From JACCXG01 sp963834305 (GTDB lineage: Bacteria; Acidobacteriota; Vicinamibacteria; Vicinamibacterales; 2-12-FULL-66-21): 64,000 bases of DNA. The position numbers were made by a program, and so were the translations under genes. The stretch's first letter is position 1. Each line of letters begins with the position of its first letter. The DNA lies in contig CAWIAX010000002.1 in the NCBI GenBank assembly GCA_963834305.1, forward strand, positions 2,170,001 to 2,234,000, in the 5' to 3' direction. Under the pieces are notes generated by a model. The model searched no databases and was not told the origin of the DNA. It worked only from the letters and a program-made list of their open reading frames with translations. Positions 48,335-57,217 of the stretch are shown piece after piece.

Positions 48335-48891
48335 GGACGATAATCGCGCCACGACCGCGCGGCCGGGCGCGGCCGGTCCGCGGCCGGGCGCGGCCGGTCC
48401 GCGGCGGCGCGCGCCGCGGCGCCGGTGCTGGTGTGGATGTGGCAGACGGCGATCGCGAGCGCGTCGGCCGCGTCGTGCGGCGACGGCGCGACCGCCAGGC
48501 CGAGCAGAATCCGGATCATCTCCTGCACCTGCGGCTTCTCCGCGCGGCCGTAGCCGACGACGGCGCGCTTCACCTCGGCGGGGCTGTATTCGACCACCGG
48601 CACGCCGGCCTGCGCGGCGGCCAGCAGCGCGACGCCGCGCGCGTGCCCGAGCTTCAGCGCGCTGCGCACGTTCCGCGCGTAGAAGATCCCCTCGACCGCC
48701 ACGCACTCCGGCCGGTGGCGCTCGAGGAGCGCCCGCAGCCCGGCGTGGATGGCCAGCAGCTTGTCGGGGAACGAGGCGCGGGGAGGAGCGGACAGCGTGC
48801 CGCAGATGACGAGGCGGTGGCGGCTGCCGGCCGACTCGATACAGCCGTAGCCGGTCCGCTCCGAGCCGGGATCGATCCCGAAAATCTTCAC
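48331..48891 (-). CDS. ruvC: Holliday junction resolvase RuvC with repetitive C-terminal tail
   Basis: 186 residues from GTG 48891 (GTGA overlap with yebC). Acidic catalytic residues are visible in 'IFGIDPGSERTGYG', 'VAVEGIFYARN' and 'PSPHDAADALAIAVCH'. After the core (about residue 157) there is an Arg/Pro-rich tail containing a duplicated ADRPRPA heptapeptide, produced by a perfect 21-bp tandem repeat. Confidence 0.95.
   Translation of the reverse strand: MKIFGIDPGSERTGYGCIESAGSRHRLVICGTLSAPPRASFPDKLLAIHAGLRALLERHRPECVAVEGIFYARNVRSALKLGHARGVALLAAAQAGVPVVEYSPAEVKRAVVGYGRAEKPQVQEMIRILLGLAVAPSPHDAADALAIAVCHIHTSTGAAARAAADRPRPAADRPRPAARSWRDYRP
48361..48402. repeat. Perfect 21-bp tandem duplication in the ruvC 3' end
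   Basis: GGCCGGGCGCGGCCGGTCC-GC occurs twice head to tail. In the ruvC frame each unit encodes a seven-residue Ala-Asp-Arg-Pro-Arg-Pro-Ala segment, so the duplication keeps the frame. Confidence 0.85.
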
Positions 48892-49637
48892 GCCAACGAA
48901 GCCTCGATCTCCTTCTCTTCGATGTCGGCGTTCGACCACACCTTCTTGGTGTCGTCGTGGTCCTCGACGGCGTCCATCAGCCGGACCATCTGCTGCGCCG
49001 GCTTGCCCTCGAGCTTGACGTAGTTCTGCGGCAGCATCGCGACCTCGGCCGCCCCCGGCTCGATGCCGAGCGCCTTGACCGCCTCCAGCACCTTCTGGAA
49101 CATGTCGGGCGCCGACACGATCTCCCAGCTGTCGCCGTCGTCGCGCAGGTCGTCGGCACCCGCCTCGATGGCCGCGGCCATCAGCGTGTCCTCGTCCGCC
49201 TTGGCCTTGTCGACGACGATGTAGCCCTTCTTGTCGAACATCCAGGCGACGCTGTTCTCGGCGGCCAGGTTGCCGCCGTACTTGCCGAGGAGGTGCCGGA
49301 TCTCGCCGACCGTGCGGTTCTTGTTGTCGGTCAGCGTTTCGATGATGAGCGCCGCCCCGCCCGGGCCGTAGCCCTCGTAGGTGATTTCCTCGTAGGACAC
49401 GCCGGGCAGCTCGCCGGTGCCGCGCTGGATCGCCCGCTTGATGTTGTCGGCGGGCATGTTGACCGACTTCGCTTCCGCGACAATCGTGCGCAGCCGCGGG
49501 TTGCTGTCGATGTCGCCGCCGCCGGCGCGCGCCGCCACCGTCAGTTCCTTGATGATGCGCGTGAAGACCTTGCCGCGCTTGGCGTCGGCCGCGCCCTTCT
49601 TATGCTTGATGGTGTGCCATTTGGAATGGCCGGACAT
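48888..49637 (-). CDS. YebC/TACO1 family protein
   Basis: 249 residues. 'MSGHSKWHTIKHKKGAADAKRGK' at the start, 'IKRAIQRGTGELPGVSYEEI', 'YEGYGPGGAALIIETLTDNKNRT', 'GGNLAAENSVAWMFDKKG' and 'LPQNYVKLEG' are diagnostic. Family members act as DNA-binding regulators or as translation factors for proline-rich stretches. First gene of the conserved yebC-ruvCAB order, with its stop overlapping the ruvC start. Confidence 0.95.
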   Translation of the reverse strand: MSGHSKWHTIKHKKGAADAKRGKVFTRIIKELTVAARAGGGDIDSNPRLRTIVAEAKSVNMPADNIKRAIQRGTGELPGVSYEEITYEGYGPGGAALIIETLTDNKNRTVGEIRHLLGKYGGNLAAENSVAWMFDKKGYIVVDKAKADEDTLMAAAIEAGADDLRDDGDSWEIVSAPDMFQKVLEAVKALGIEPGAAEVAMLPQNYVKLEGKPAQQMVRLMDAVEDHDDTKKVWSNADIEEKEIEASLA

Positions 49638-49713
49638 AGCAGATCCCCCGGATTTCCTCAGGAAAGTTGCACAAAATGACCGTTCATGCTACCACGAAAC
49701 CGCCGCCGCACGC

Positions 49714-50502
49714 TCACCCCGCCGCCGGGTGTCCGCGCACGACGAGCGCCACCTGTCCGAGCTCGCCGAGGGGGTCCCGCTGGCCGCTCAGCGGCTCGGC
49801 ATCGAGCCGGTGCGCGGCGAGGAACGCCTCGAGGTCGCCGCGGCCGTGGCCGGACCATCCCCACGCCGAGGGATGCAGCTCCACGACGAACGTGGTGTGC
49901 CCGATCAGGGTTCCGGCGCCCTGCAGCGCCGCGATCTCCCAGCCCTCGATGTCCATCATCACGACCGCGGGCATCCGGCCGCGGCTGGCGGCCTCGCGAT
50001 CCAGGGTGGTCACGGCGACGGTGACCGGCCTGGCGGTGGTCAACTGCGGGTTGGGCGTGCCGGCGCGTCCCATGCCGTCGGTGCCGGAGACGAAGAACTC
50101 GACCGTGCCGGGCGCCGCGCCAACCGCGGCGCGCGCCACCGCGACGCGGTCCTCGAACCCGTTCAGCCGGACGTTCCGCTCCAGCATCGCGGCGGCCGCG
50201 GGATTGGGCTCGAACGCAACCACGCGCCCCCGCGGCCCGACCCAGTGGGCCAGCTGCAGCGTGAACACCCCGACGTTCGCCCCCACGTTCCACACTTCCG
50301 ACCCGGCAGCCACGCGGCGCCGCAGGTAGTCGGCGACCGGCGCGTCGTAGTCGGCGGTGAACGTGCGGCGCGACCGCGCATCGACGCGCAGCGGCATGCC
50401 GTTGACGATGCGCGGCACGCCGCGGCGGGAGGTGAGCGCCTGGATGGCGCGTTCGCGCAGCGGGTGCCACAGGGAGCGGAGGGAGTCGGGCACTGGCGTC
50501 AC
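49714..50502 (-). CDS. FkbM family methyltransferase
   Basis: 262 residues from GTG 50502, which overlaps the previous stop (GTGA). The SAM-binding loop is 'EVWNVGANVGVFTLQLA'; 'GRVVAFEPNPAAAAMLERNV' is the FkbM acidic strand; 'VVMMDIEGWEIAALQGA' and 'VVELHP' complete the signature. FkbM enzymes usually O-methylate sugars or polyketides, which suits the nearby exopolysaccharide locus. The substrate is not known. Confidence 0.88.
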   Translation of the reverse strand: MTPVPDSLRSLWHPLRERAIQALTSRRGVPRIVNGMPLRVDARSRRTFTADYDAPVADYLRRRVAAGSEVWNVGANVGVFTLQLAHWVGPRGRVVAFEPNPAAAAMLERNVRLNGFEDRVAVARAAVGAAPGTVEFFVSGTDGMGRAGTPNPQLTTARPVTVAVTTLDREAASRGRMPAVVMMDIEGWEIAALQGAGTLIGHTTFVVELHPSAWGWSGHGRGDLEAFLAAHRLDAEPLSGQRDPLGELGQVALVVRGHPAAG

Positions 50503-51275
50503 CGCTTCCGCGCGAGGATCACCCATACGTCGGCCCGCGAATCCCACGGCCCGCCGTCGTAGTCGCCAAGCACCGCGTCGATGCGGAACCCGGCGGACTC
50601 CAGCCGCCGCCGCATCTGGGGCACGCTGACGGTGCGGAAGGTGAGCGAGAAGCGCTTCACCGCGCGGCCGGCACCGCGCCGCTCGGCGTACTCCTGATCG
50701 AAGATCGTGAGCTGGCGGCGCCGGTCCTGGCGCACGGACTCGGTGAGGGTCAGGTGTCCGCCGCCCTTCCGGCCGGCGAGGCTGACGCGGCGTTCGTACT
50801 CCGACCAGCGCGGCAGATCCGGCACCAGGTCGATGGCGAACAGCCCGCCCCGCCGCAGCACGCCCGAGACGGCCTCGAGCGTGGCCGCGAGATCGCGCTC
50901 GCGGGTCAGCGACTGCAGGATGCCGTACGGCGCCATCACCAGCTCGAAGCGGGTGCGCCGCCGGAACGGCAGGTGCCGGATGTCGCCGCGCAGCAGCAGG
51001 GCGGCCGCCCGGCCGCGGCGGAGGCGCTGCCGCGCGCGCGCCAGCATCGGCTCGGACCGGTCGATGCCCACGACGCGGGCGCCCGCCCGGGCGACCGGCC
51101 CGAGGATCCGCCCGGTGCCGCATCCAAGCTCCAGCACCAGCCCGTCCTGGGCCGCGGCGAGCCGCTGCCAGAACGCGACATCGCGCCGCGCCACGGTCTG
51201 CGCGTTTTCCCAGTCGTAGAAGGGCGCGTAGTCGTCCCAGCCGTGCCAGCCCTCGGACGGGCGCTTACTCGCCAC
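50499..51275 (-). CDS. Class I SAM-dependent methyltransferase
   Basis: 258 residues from GTG 51275; TTG 51293 is a longer alternative with more overlap. 'YAPFYDWENAQTVARRDVAFW' precedes SAM motif I 'VLELGCGTGRILGPVARAG', then 'VVGIDRSEPMLARARQRL', 'LRGDIRHLPF' and 'FELVMAPYGILQ'. The C-terminus has 'FRTVSVPQMRRRLESAGF'. Middle gene of three overlapping methyltransferases. Confidence 0.87.
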   Translation of the reverse strand: MASKRPSEGWHGWDDYAPFYDWENAQTVARRDVAFWQRLAAAQDGLVLELGCGTGRILGPVARAGARVVGIDRSEPMLARARQRLRRGRAAALLLRGDIRHLPFRRRTRFELVMAPYGILQSLTRERDLAATLEAVSGVLRRGGLFAIDLVPDLPRWSEYERRVSLAGRKGGGHLTLTESVRQDRRRQLTIFDQEYAERRGAGRAVKRFSLTFRTVSVPQMRRRLESAGFRIDAVLGDYDGGPWDSRADVWVILARKR

Positions 51276-52125
51276 GCTGGCCGACGACGGCAAAGAGCAA
51301 CGTGCTTTGAATCTCGACGATGCCCGCCCCGGCGGCGGCGGTGGCGATCTTGTATTCGTCGAGGGCGGCCAGGTAGGCCTCCCCGGCCTGGCGGACCTCC
51401 GGGTCGGTCACGCCGGCCAGCTGCGACTGGATGGCGCCTGTCCGGGCGGTCCAGACCGCAGGTTCCGGCGCCCCGAGCCGAGATATTGATACAGGAAACA
51501 GCTGCACCTCGAGAGGTTCGATGCCGGCCTCGGTGAACAGCGTGGGGAGCCGGGGGCCGACGCGGGGATCCGCGGTTTCGCCGCGGCTCCGGGCGAGGGC
51601 GCCGAAGTAGGCGCGCGACGCGGTATACGCCTGCATGCCGGCGGGAGCGGAGCTGAACCAGTACCGGGCGGCATTGTCCGGCTCAACGGCCAGGATGCGT
51701 CCGCCGGGGCGCGTGACGCGGGCGAATTCGCGCAGCGCCTCGCCGGTCTCGGGCAGGTGCTGGAGCACGGCCACGCAGAACGTGGAGTCGAACGTGCCGT
51801 CGGGAAAGGGGATCAGGCTGGCGTCGGCCGCCGCGAACGACGCCTTGAGGTTGTGCCCGTCGGCGTTGCGTTCGGCGGTGATGGTCCGCTCGGCGATGCG
51901 GTCGATCCCGACCAGCGTCACCTGGGACAGCCGGAGCCGCGACAGCCGGAGCTCGGCGGTCCCGGTCCCGCAGCCGACATCGAGGATGCGGTTGCCGGCC
52001 CGGGGCTTGAGCCGTTCCACCAGGAAATCGGTGAAGGCATCGTTCCACCACTCGTCGCGGACGTGCTTGAGGGTGGCTGAGGTGAGCGCATCGAGCATCC
52101 GGGGCGACGCGGCCTTGGCGGGCAT
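51265..52125 (-). CDS. Class I SAM-dependent methyltransferase (UbiE/MT11-like)
   Basis: 286 residues. 'NRILDVGCGTGTAELRLSRL' is motif I; 'VTLVGIDRIAERTITAERNA', 'ADASLIPFPDGTFDSTFCVAVLQHLP' and 'FARVTRPGGRILAVEPDN' follow in order. The C-terminal third is helical and may set substrate choice. First gene of the methyltransferase trio, with 207 bases of AT-richer sequence between it and the divergent exopolysaccharide operon. Confidence 0.87.
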   Translation of the reverse strand: MPAKAASPRMLDALTSATLKHVRDEWWNDAFTDFLVERLKPRAGNRILDVGCGTGTAELRLSRLRLSQVTLVGIDRIAERTITAERNADGHNLKASFAAADASLIPFPDGTFDSTFCVAVLQHLPETGEALREFARVTRPGGRILAVEPDNAARYWFSSAPAGMQAYTASRAYFGALARSRGETADPRVGPRLPTLFTEAGIEPLEVQLFPVSISRLGAPEPAVWTARTGAIQSQLAGVTDPEVRQAGEAYLAALDEYKIATAAAGAGIVEIQSTLLFAVVGQRGE

Positions 52126-52332
52126 GGTCGGCTAATCTATCACACCGATTTTGGCTGGTTTTGGCGGGCGCGGCGTCGGTTGAGGATGCACCAAGCAGGA
52201 CTTTGTGGTAATCTAGAGGACAAATACGACTTTCCGGCATCATAATGGTGATCAAAGTCGCCGAGTTTGGGTTACAATGATGGTCGCCCCCACAACTCCG
52301 CGCCCCAGCCACGCCTCTGCTCAGGTGAGTCA
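52126..52332. promoter_or_regulatory. AT-rich divergent control region of the exopolysaccharide locus
   Basis: This 207-base gap is clearly more AT-rich than its surroundings. TACAAT at 52273-52278 and TAATCT at 52209-52214 are plausible -10 elements for the plus-strand operon, but neither has a good -35. It is the longest gene-free stretch of the window and separates the methyltransferases from the Wzc operon. Confidence 0.4.
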
Positions 52333-52875
52333 ATGAGGAACATGGTCGTTTTCTGCGCCCTTGGCCTGGCGCTCGTGGCCGCGCAGCCCGCCTCCGCCCG
52401 CGCCCGCGCCGCGGCAGGGGACCCGACTGCCGGCACCGGTGTGCAGGCCGCGGCCCGCCCCGCCGGGAACGGTCTCGGGGTCGTCGCCCACCGCTCCGGC
52501 ACCGTAGTCGGCACCGCGTGGCGGCATGATAACTCGCCTCTGGTCAGTGCTTTGCTGCGATTGAGGAACCTGACGACCGGGCGCGTGGTGATGGGCGCCT
52601 CGACCGACGAGGTCGGCCGGTTCAGCTTCCCTCATGTGCCGCCGGGCAGCTACATCGTCGAGCTGGTGGACGAGGCCGGGAGCATCCGGGCCGTGGGTCA
52701 GATGCTGACGGTCGGTTCGGGCGACACCGTCGCCACCTTCATCCGGCTCGCCAATCGCGCCGGCTTCTTCGACAAATTTTTCGGCAATGCGGCGGCCGCC
52801 GCCCTGGCCACCGCGGCCTCCCTGGGCGTGACCGCCGTCGGTGATGGCGGCCAGCCGGCCAGCGCCAGATTCTAG
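52333..52875 (+). CDS. Secreted protein with carboxypeptidase-regulatory-like domain
   Basis: 180 residues from ATG 52333. A signal peptide (MVVFCALGLALVAAQPASA, cleaved near residue 23) leads to an Ala/Gly-rich segment. A beta-sandwich CarboxypepD_reg-like module follows: 'GTAWRHDNSPLVSALLRLRN', 'GRFSFPHVPPGSYIVELVD'. The C-terminus is Ala-rich with a hydrophobic stretch. No enzymatic motif. It begins the exopolysaccharide operon, 11 bases before wzc, and may be an envelope or export accessory. Confidence 0.72.
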   Translation: MRNMVVFCALGLALVAAQPASARARAAAGDPTAGTGVQAAARPAGNGLGVVAHRSGTVVGTAWRHDNSPLVSALLRLRNLTTGRVVMGASTDEVGRFSFPHVPPGSYIVELVDEAGSIRAVGQMLTVGSGDTVATFIRLANRAGFFDKFFGNAAAAALATAASLGVTAVGDGGQPASARF

Positions 52876-52886
52876 GCAGCGTTTCG

Positions 52887-55145
52887 ATGTCCAGCTCGCG
52901 ACACCTCAGCCCTGCCTCGAGACCCGCCCGGCCCGATCTGGCGGTGACCACCGGCGCCTCGATGCTCGAGACGGTGCCCGAAGTCCACCTGCTGGACCGC
53001 CTCGCCGTGGTCTTCAAGCACCTGCGGCTGATCGCGGCGGTCTTTGCCGTGGTGGTGTCGGTCGCGATGCTCGAGTCCTATTCGCAGACCCCGCTGTATC
53101 AGGCCCAGGCGCGCATCGTCATCCAGGACGAACGATCCACGGCGGTGGGCGGCCTGAATGCCGCGGAAGGGGCGTACTGGCAGGATCCGGAGCCCTACTT
53201 CAATACGCAGTACCGCATCCTGCAGAGCCGCGGCCTGGCCCGGCGCGTCCTGAAGTCGCTGCCGCCGCCGCCCGACGTGGAGCCGAGCACGGTGGCGCGC
53301 GCGGTCTCGCTGCCCCGCCAGATCCTCAACCGCTGGCGTCACCGGCCCGACCCGGCCGAGGCCCCGGCGCGCGACGAGAAGCCCGACGAATCGGCGGCGA
53401 TTGGCGCCTTTCTCGGCGGCCTCTCGATCGTGCCCGAGAAGGGCACGCGCCTCGTCGAAGTGGTGTACTCGTCGCCCGACGCCGCCTACTCCGCGCGCGC
53501 CGCCAATGCCGTCGCGCAGGAATACGTGCAGCAGAACCTCGACCTGAAGCTGCAGAACACCACGACCACGGTCGACTGGCTGACCGACGAGATCGAGAAG
53601 CAGCGCGGCAAGGTCGAAGCGGCCGAGCGTGCGATCGCGAACTACCAGGAGGGACAGAACGCCGTGTCCCTGGACGACCGCCAGAACATCGTCGTCGCCA
53701 ACCTGAATGCGCTCAACGACTCGCTGACCAAGGCCAAGACCGCCCGCCTGCAGAAGGAATCCCTGCACCGGCAGCTGGCCGGCGTCAAGGCCGACAGCGA
53801 AGGGGTCGACGCCTTCCCCGTCGTCGCGCAGAGCGAGACGATCCAGGAGATTCGCGGGCAGATTGCCGCGCTCGCCACCGAGAAGGCGCGGCTGCTCCAG
53901 AGCCGCCGCGAGAACCATCCCGACGTCCAGCGGATGAACCTGCAGATCGAGAACTCGAACGCCCGGCTCCGCACGGAGACGGCGCGCGTGCTCGATTCGA
54001 TTGCCAACGATTACCGCGCCGCGGTGGCCGAAGAGCAGAGCCTGGCCGCCTCGCTTGAACAGCAGAAGCGGCAGACGCTCGATCTCGGCCGCAAGGGCAT
54101 CAAGTACAAGATTCTCGAGCGCGAGGCTGAAGGGGAGCGCAACGTCTACAACTCGCTGATGCAGCAGCACAAGGAGCTGAGCGTCGTCCGCAACAGCCGC
54201 GCCAACAACATCCAGCTGATGGACCTGGCGGAAACGCCGGGCGGCCCGTACACGCCGAACCACGGCCGCGACTGGCTGATGGCGCTGGTGCTGGGGCTGG
54301 CCTTTGGCGTCGCCCTCGCCTACACGATGGAGTACCTGGACGACACCATCAAGATTCCGGACGACCTGACGCGCCGGCTGCGGCTGCCGCTGCTCGGCCT
54401 CGTCCCCGCCGTCGCGGACGGCAAGGTGCCACTGCTCACCGGCACGGTGCCGCACGATTTCGGCGAGGCGTTCCGCTCGCTGCGGACCTCGCTCGTCTTC
54501 ACCAACGGCACCGAAGGCAAGCGGATGATCGCCGTCACGAGCACGCAGCCGCTCGAAGGCAAGACGACCACCGCCTGCAACCTCGCGGTCGCGCTCGCGC
54601 TCGGCGGCTCGCGCGTCATGCTGATCGACGCCGACATGCGCCGCCCCGGGCTGCACCGGACCATGGGGCTGCCGAACGAGATCGGGCTGTCGCACGTGCT
54701 GACCGGCCAGGCGCGGGTGCGCGAAGCCGTGCAGGCCACGAGCGAGCCCAACCTCTACGTCATGTCGGCCGGCCGCACGCCGCCGAATCCCTCCGAGCTG
54801 CTGTCGTCGTCGCGCATGCAGAACCTGGTCGCCAACCTGCAGTCCGGGCCGTTCGACTGGGTTATCATCGACACGCCGCCGGTGCTGGCGGTGACGGACG
54901 CGGTCATCATCGCGCCGTACGTGTCCGGCCTGGTCTTCGTCGTCGGCGCGGAGATGACGCGGCGCGCGCACGTCGAGCGCGCCATCGAGACGATCCAGAG
55001 CGGCAAGCCGAACATCATCGGCGCGGTCCTGAACCGGGTCGATCTGAACCGGAACAAGTATTACTACTCGCGCTACTACGGCTACCACTACAAGAGCTAC
55101 TACGGCAGCGAGACGCCCGCCTCCGCCACCGACGCCGCGGCCTGA
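52887..55145 (+). CDS. Polysaccharide chain-length determinant / tyrosine autokinase, Wzc-like
   Basis: 752 residues. An N-terminal Wzz domain with a membrane helix near 50-68, long coiled coil (about 225-400) and a second helix near 455-475 lead to a BY-kinase domain. Walker A is 'TSTQPLEGKTTT', A' 'VMLIDADMRRPGLH' and B 'DWVIIDTPPVLAV'. The Tyr-rich tail YYYSRYYGYHYKSYYG is the expected autophosphorylation cluster. It controls polymer length and export with Wzy and the outer-membrane channel. Confidence 0.93.
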   Translation: MSSSRHLSPASRPARPDLAVTTGASMLETVPEVHLLDRLAVVFKHLRLIAAVFAVVVSVAMLESYSQTPLYQAQARIVIQDERSTAVGGLNAAEGAYWQDPEPYFNTQYRILQSRGLARRVLKSLPPPPDVEPSTVARAVSLPRQILNRWRHRPDPAEAPARDEKPDESAAIGAFLGGLSIVPEKGTRLVEVVYSSPDAAYSARAANAVAQEYVQQNLDLKLQNTTTTVDWLTDEIEKQRGKVEAAERAIANYQEGQNAVSLDDRQNIVVANLNALNDSLTKAKTARLQKESLHRQLAGVKADSEGVDAFPVVAQSETIQEIRGQIAALATEKARLLQSRRENHPDVQRMNLQIENSNARLRTETARVLDSIANDYRAAVAEEQSLAASLEQQKRQTLDLGRKGIKYKILEREAEGERNVYNSLMQQHKELSVVRNSRANNIQLMDLAETPGGPYTPNHGRDWLMALVLGLAFGVALAYTMEYLDDTIKIPDDLTRRLRLPLLGLVPAVADGKVPLLTGTVPHDFGEAFRSLRTSLVFTNGTEGKRMIAVTSTQPLEGKTTTACNLAVALALGGSRVMLIDADMRRPGLHRTMGLPNEIGLSHVLTGQARVREAVQATSEPNLYVMSAGRTPPNPSELLSSSRMQNLVANLQSGPFDWVIIDTPPVLAVTDAVIIAPYVSGLVFVVGAEMTRRAHVERAIETIQSGKPNIIGAVLNRVDLNRNKYYYSRYYGYHYKSYYGSETPASATDAAA

Positions 55146-55191
55146 TCGGGCGCCGGCCGCCCTGGCGCTGCTGCTGCTCGCCGCGGCGGCA

Positions 55192-56517
55192 ATGTTCGGC
55201 GGCGTCTACCTGTGGTCCGCGGTGGCCCTTGCGCTCGGCGTTGCGGGGCTGCTCGCCTCGGTCCGGCCGCGGCTGTCCACCGCCGGGTGGTCCGGCGCCC
55301 TCGACCTCTCGCTGCTCGCCATCCTCGCCATCATCGCGCTTCAGCTCGTCCCCTTGCCCGCCGGCGTCGTCGCGCTGCTCTCGCCCGGCCGCACCGCGTT
55401 TCAACAAGCCTCCAGCCTGCAACCCGGCGCCCCCGGATGGCTGCCGCTGACGCTCGACAGCGGCGCCACGGCGCACGCCTGGCTGGCCACCTTCTGCGCC
55501 GCGGGCACGTTCTGGATCGCACGCGCGACCTTGGCGCGCCGGGGCCTGAGAACCGTGCTCACCGCCCTGGCCTGGGGCGCGGTGGCCGTCGTGCTCGTGG
55601 CCATCGCCCACGGGGCGTCCGGCAGCCATCTGGTCTACGGCTTCTGGCGCCCCTACGATGCCGGCGCCAGGCCGCTCGGGCCGTTCGTGAACCGCAACCA
55701 TCTCGGCACCTGGAGCCTGCTGGTGTTCTTCCTGTGCTTCGGCTGCTTCCAGTGGCGGCGCGCCGTGACGTCGCCATCGCGCGGCTGGAGCTGGCGGGCC
55801 CGCCTGGCGCACGCGCTCGATGGACGGAGCGCGGTGCTGGTCCTGGCGATGGTCCTGCTGGCGGTGGGCGTGGCGCTCGGCGCCTCGCGCTCGACCATGC
55901 TTGCGCTGGCGTGCGGCGCGGGCTATGTTGCATCGGCGGCGCCCCGCGGCCACGGGACGCGGCGGGCCTCGCTGTGGTCGGCGGCGCTCGCCCTCTCGGC
56001 CGTCCTCGCGGTGCTGGCGTATGCCGACGTCGATCGGCTGCTGGCGCGCCTCGACGAGACCCGGCAGCTCGGGCTGTCGCAGCGGATGGCGATCTGGAGT
56101 GATGCGGGCCGCGTGATGGCTTCGTTCCCCGTGACCGGCGCGGGCGCCGGCAGCTTCGCGTCGGCGATGCGTCTCCACCAGACGGCGGATCGAACGTATT
56201 TCTGGAACGAGGCCCACAATCAGTATCTGCAGGTGGCTGCAGAAGGGGGGATCCTGCTGGTGTTGCCGACGGCCCTTGGACTGATTTCCATCGTCGTGCT
56301 GTCGCTCCGGGCGCTGCGCCGCCGGGACGACGTGCTGCACTGGCTGCGCCTGGGCGCGTCCGCCGCGCTCGTCGCGGTCGCCGTGCAGTCCTTGTGGGAA
56401 ACCGGCCTGACCCTTCCCGCCAGCGGCATGCTGGCCGCCGTCGCCACCGCCATCGTGGTGCTGCCATCCCACCCCAGGCCGGCAGCTCCCGCGCCGGCTG
56501 GCCGCGTCACCGCCTGA
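55192..56517 (+). CDS. O-antigen ligase/polymerase family protein (Wzy-like)
   Basis: 441 residues from ATG 55192, with 10-12 membrane helices. 'GPFVNRNHLGTWSLLVFF' and 'FWNEAHNQYLQVAAEGGI' are the hallmark loops of the Wzy/WaaL family, including the conserved His. The true start may be slightly upstream: the frame is open back into the wzc stop with a hydrophobic LALLLLAAAA stretch, but no ATG/GTG/TTG is available there. It polymerises repeat units at the periplasmic face. Confidence 0.88.
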   Translation: MFGGVYLWSAVALALGVAGLLASVRPRLSTAGWSGALDLSLLAILAIIALQLVPLPAGVVALLSPGRTAFQQASSLQPGAPGWLPLTLDSGATAHAWLATFCAAGTFWIARATLARRGLRTVLTALAWGAVAVVLVAIAHGASGSHLVYGFWRPYDAGARPLGPFVNRNHLGTWSLLVFFLCFGCFQWRRAVTSPSRGWSWRARLAHALDGRSAVLVLAMVLLAVGVALGASRSTMLALACGAGYVASAAPRGHGTRRASLWSAALALSAVLAVLAYADVDRLLARLDETRQLGLSQRMAIWSDAGRVMASFPVTGAGAGSFASAMRLHQTADRTYFWNEAHNQYLQVAAEGGILLVLPTALGLISIVVLSLRALRRRDDVLHWLRLGASAALVAVAVQSLWETGLTLPASGMLAAVATAIVVLPSHPRPAAPAPAGRVTA

Positions 56518-56520
56518 TCG

Positions 56521-57198
56521 ATGCTGCGCCTGGGGGTGGATCTCGACGGTGTGCTGGCCGACTTCCGTGCGGCCTTCCGCGCGCTTGCCGAACGCGAGCT
56601 CGGGCGGTCGGCCGAGGACGTCGAAGGGGAGCTGGCCAAGCCGGACGTCGAACGGCTGTGGAAGAAGGTGGCCGGCTCGCACAACTGGTGGCTGGACGTG
56701 CCGCCGTTCGAGCCCGACCAGATCGCGCGGCTCTATGCCGAGGCCCGGCGTTACCGCTGGGAGGTCTTCTTCCTGACCAGCCGCCCGCCGAGCGCGGGGG
56801 ACCCCGTCCAGCTCCAGACGCAGGTGTGGCTGGAGAAACACGGCTTCTACCTGCCGTCGGTCCTGACCACGCCGGCCGGCGCCCGCGGCGAGATCGCGCG
56901 CTCCCTCCGGCTCGACCTGGCGATCGATGACCGGCTGGTCAACTGCATGGAGATCATCAGCGCCAGCAACGCCAAGGCGGTCCTGATCACGCGGGACGAT
57001 CAGGAGCTCCGCATGCGCGAGGCGGCGGAATCGCGCGGCGTCGGGGTGGTGACCTCGCTCTCGCAGGGACTCGACGCCATCGAGCGCCTCGACGCGCTGC
57101 TGACCACGCGGCGGGGACGGCTGGTCCGCCTGGGCGACTGGTTCTCCTCACGGAAGGACGAGCCGCCGCTGCCGCACGACCCGCGTCAGGGCCGCTGA
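56521..57198 (+). CDS. HAD-family hydrolase, 5'-nucleotidase (NT5C)-like
   Basis: 225 residues, starting three bases after the previous stop. HAD motif I is 'GVDLDGVLADF' (both Asp), motif II 'VFFLTSRPPSAGDP', motif IV 'DLAIDDRLVNCMEI'. 'GSHNWWLDVPPFEP' resembles the deoxyribonucleotidase cap region. It is likely a phosphatase on a nucleotide or sugar phosphate; the location in an exopolysaccharide operon favours a carrier or precursor role but does not prove it. Confidence 0.83.
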   Translation: MLRLGVDLDGVLADFRAAFRALAERELGRSAEDVEGELAKPDVERLWKKVAGSHNWWLDVPPFEPDQIARLYAEARRYRWEVFFLTSRPPSAGDPVQLQTQVWLEKHGFYLPSVLTTPAGARGEIARSLRLDLAIDDRLVNCMEIISASNAKAVLITRDDQELRMREAAESRGVGVVTSLSQGLDAIERLDALLTTRRGRLVRLGDWFSSRKDEPPLPHDPRQGR

Positions 57199-57217
57199 CT
57201 CCCCCCGCCCGCCCGGA

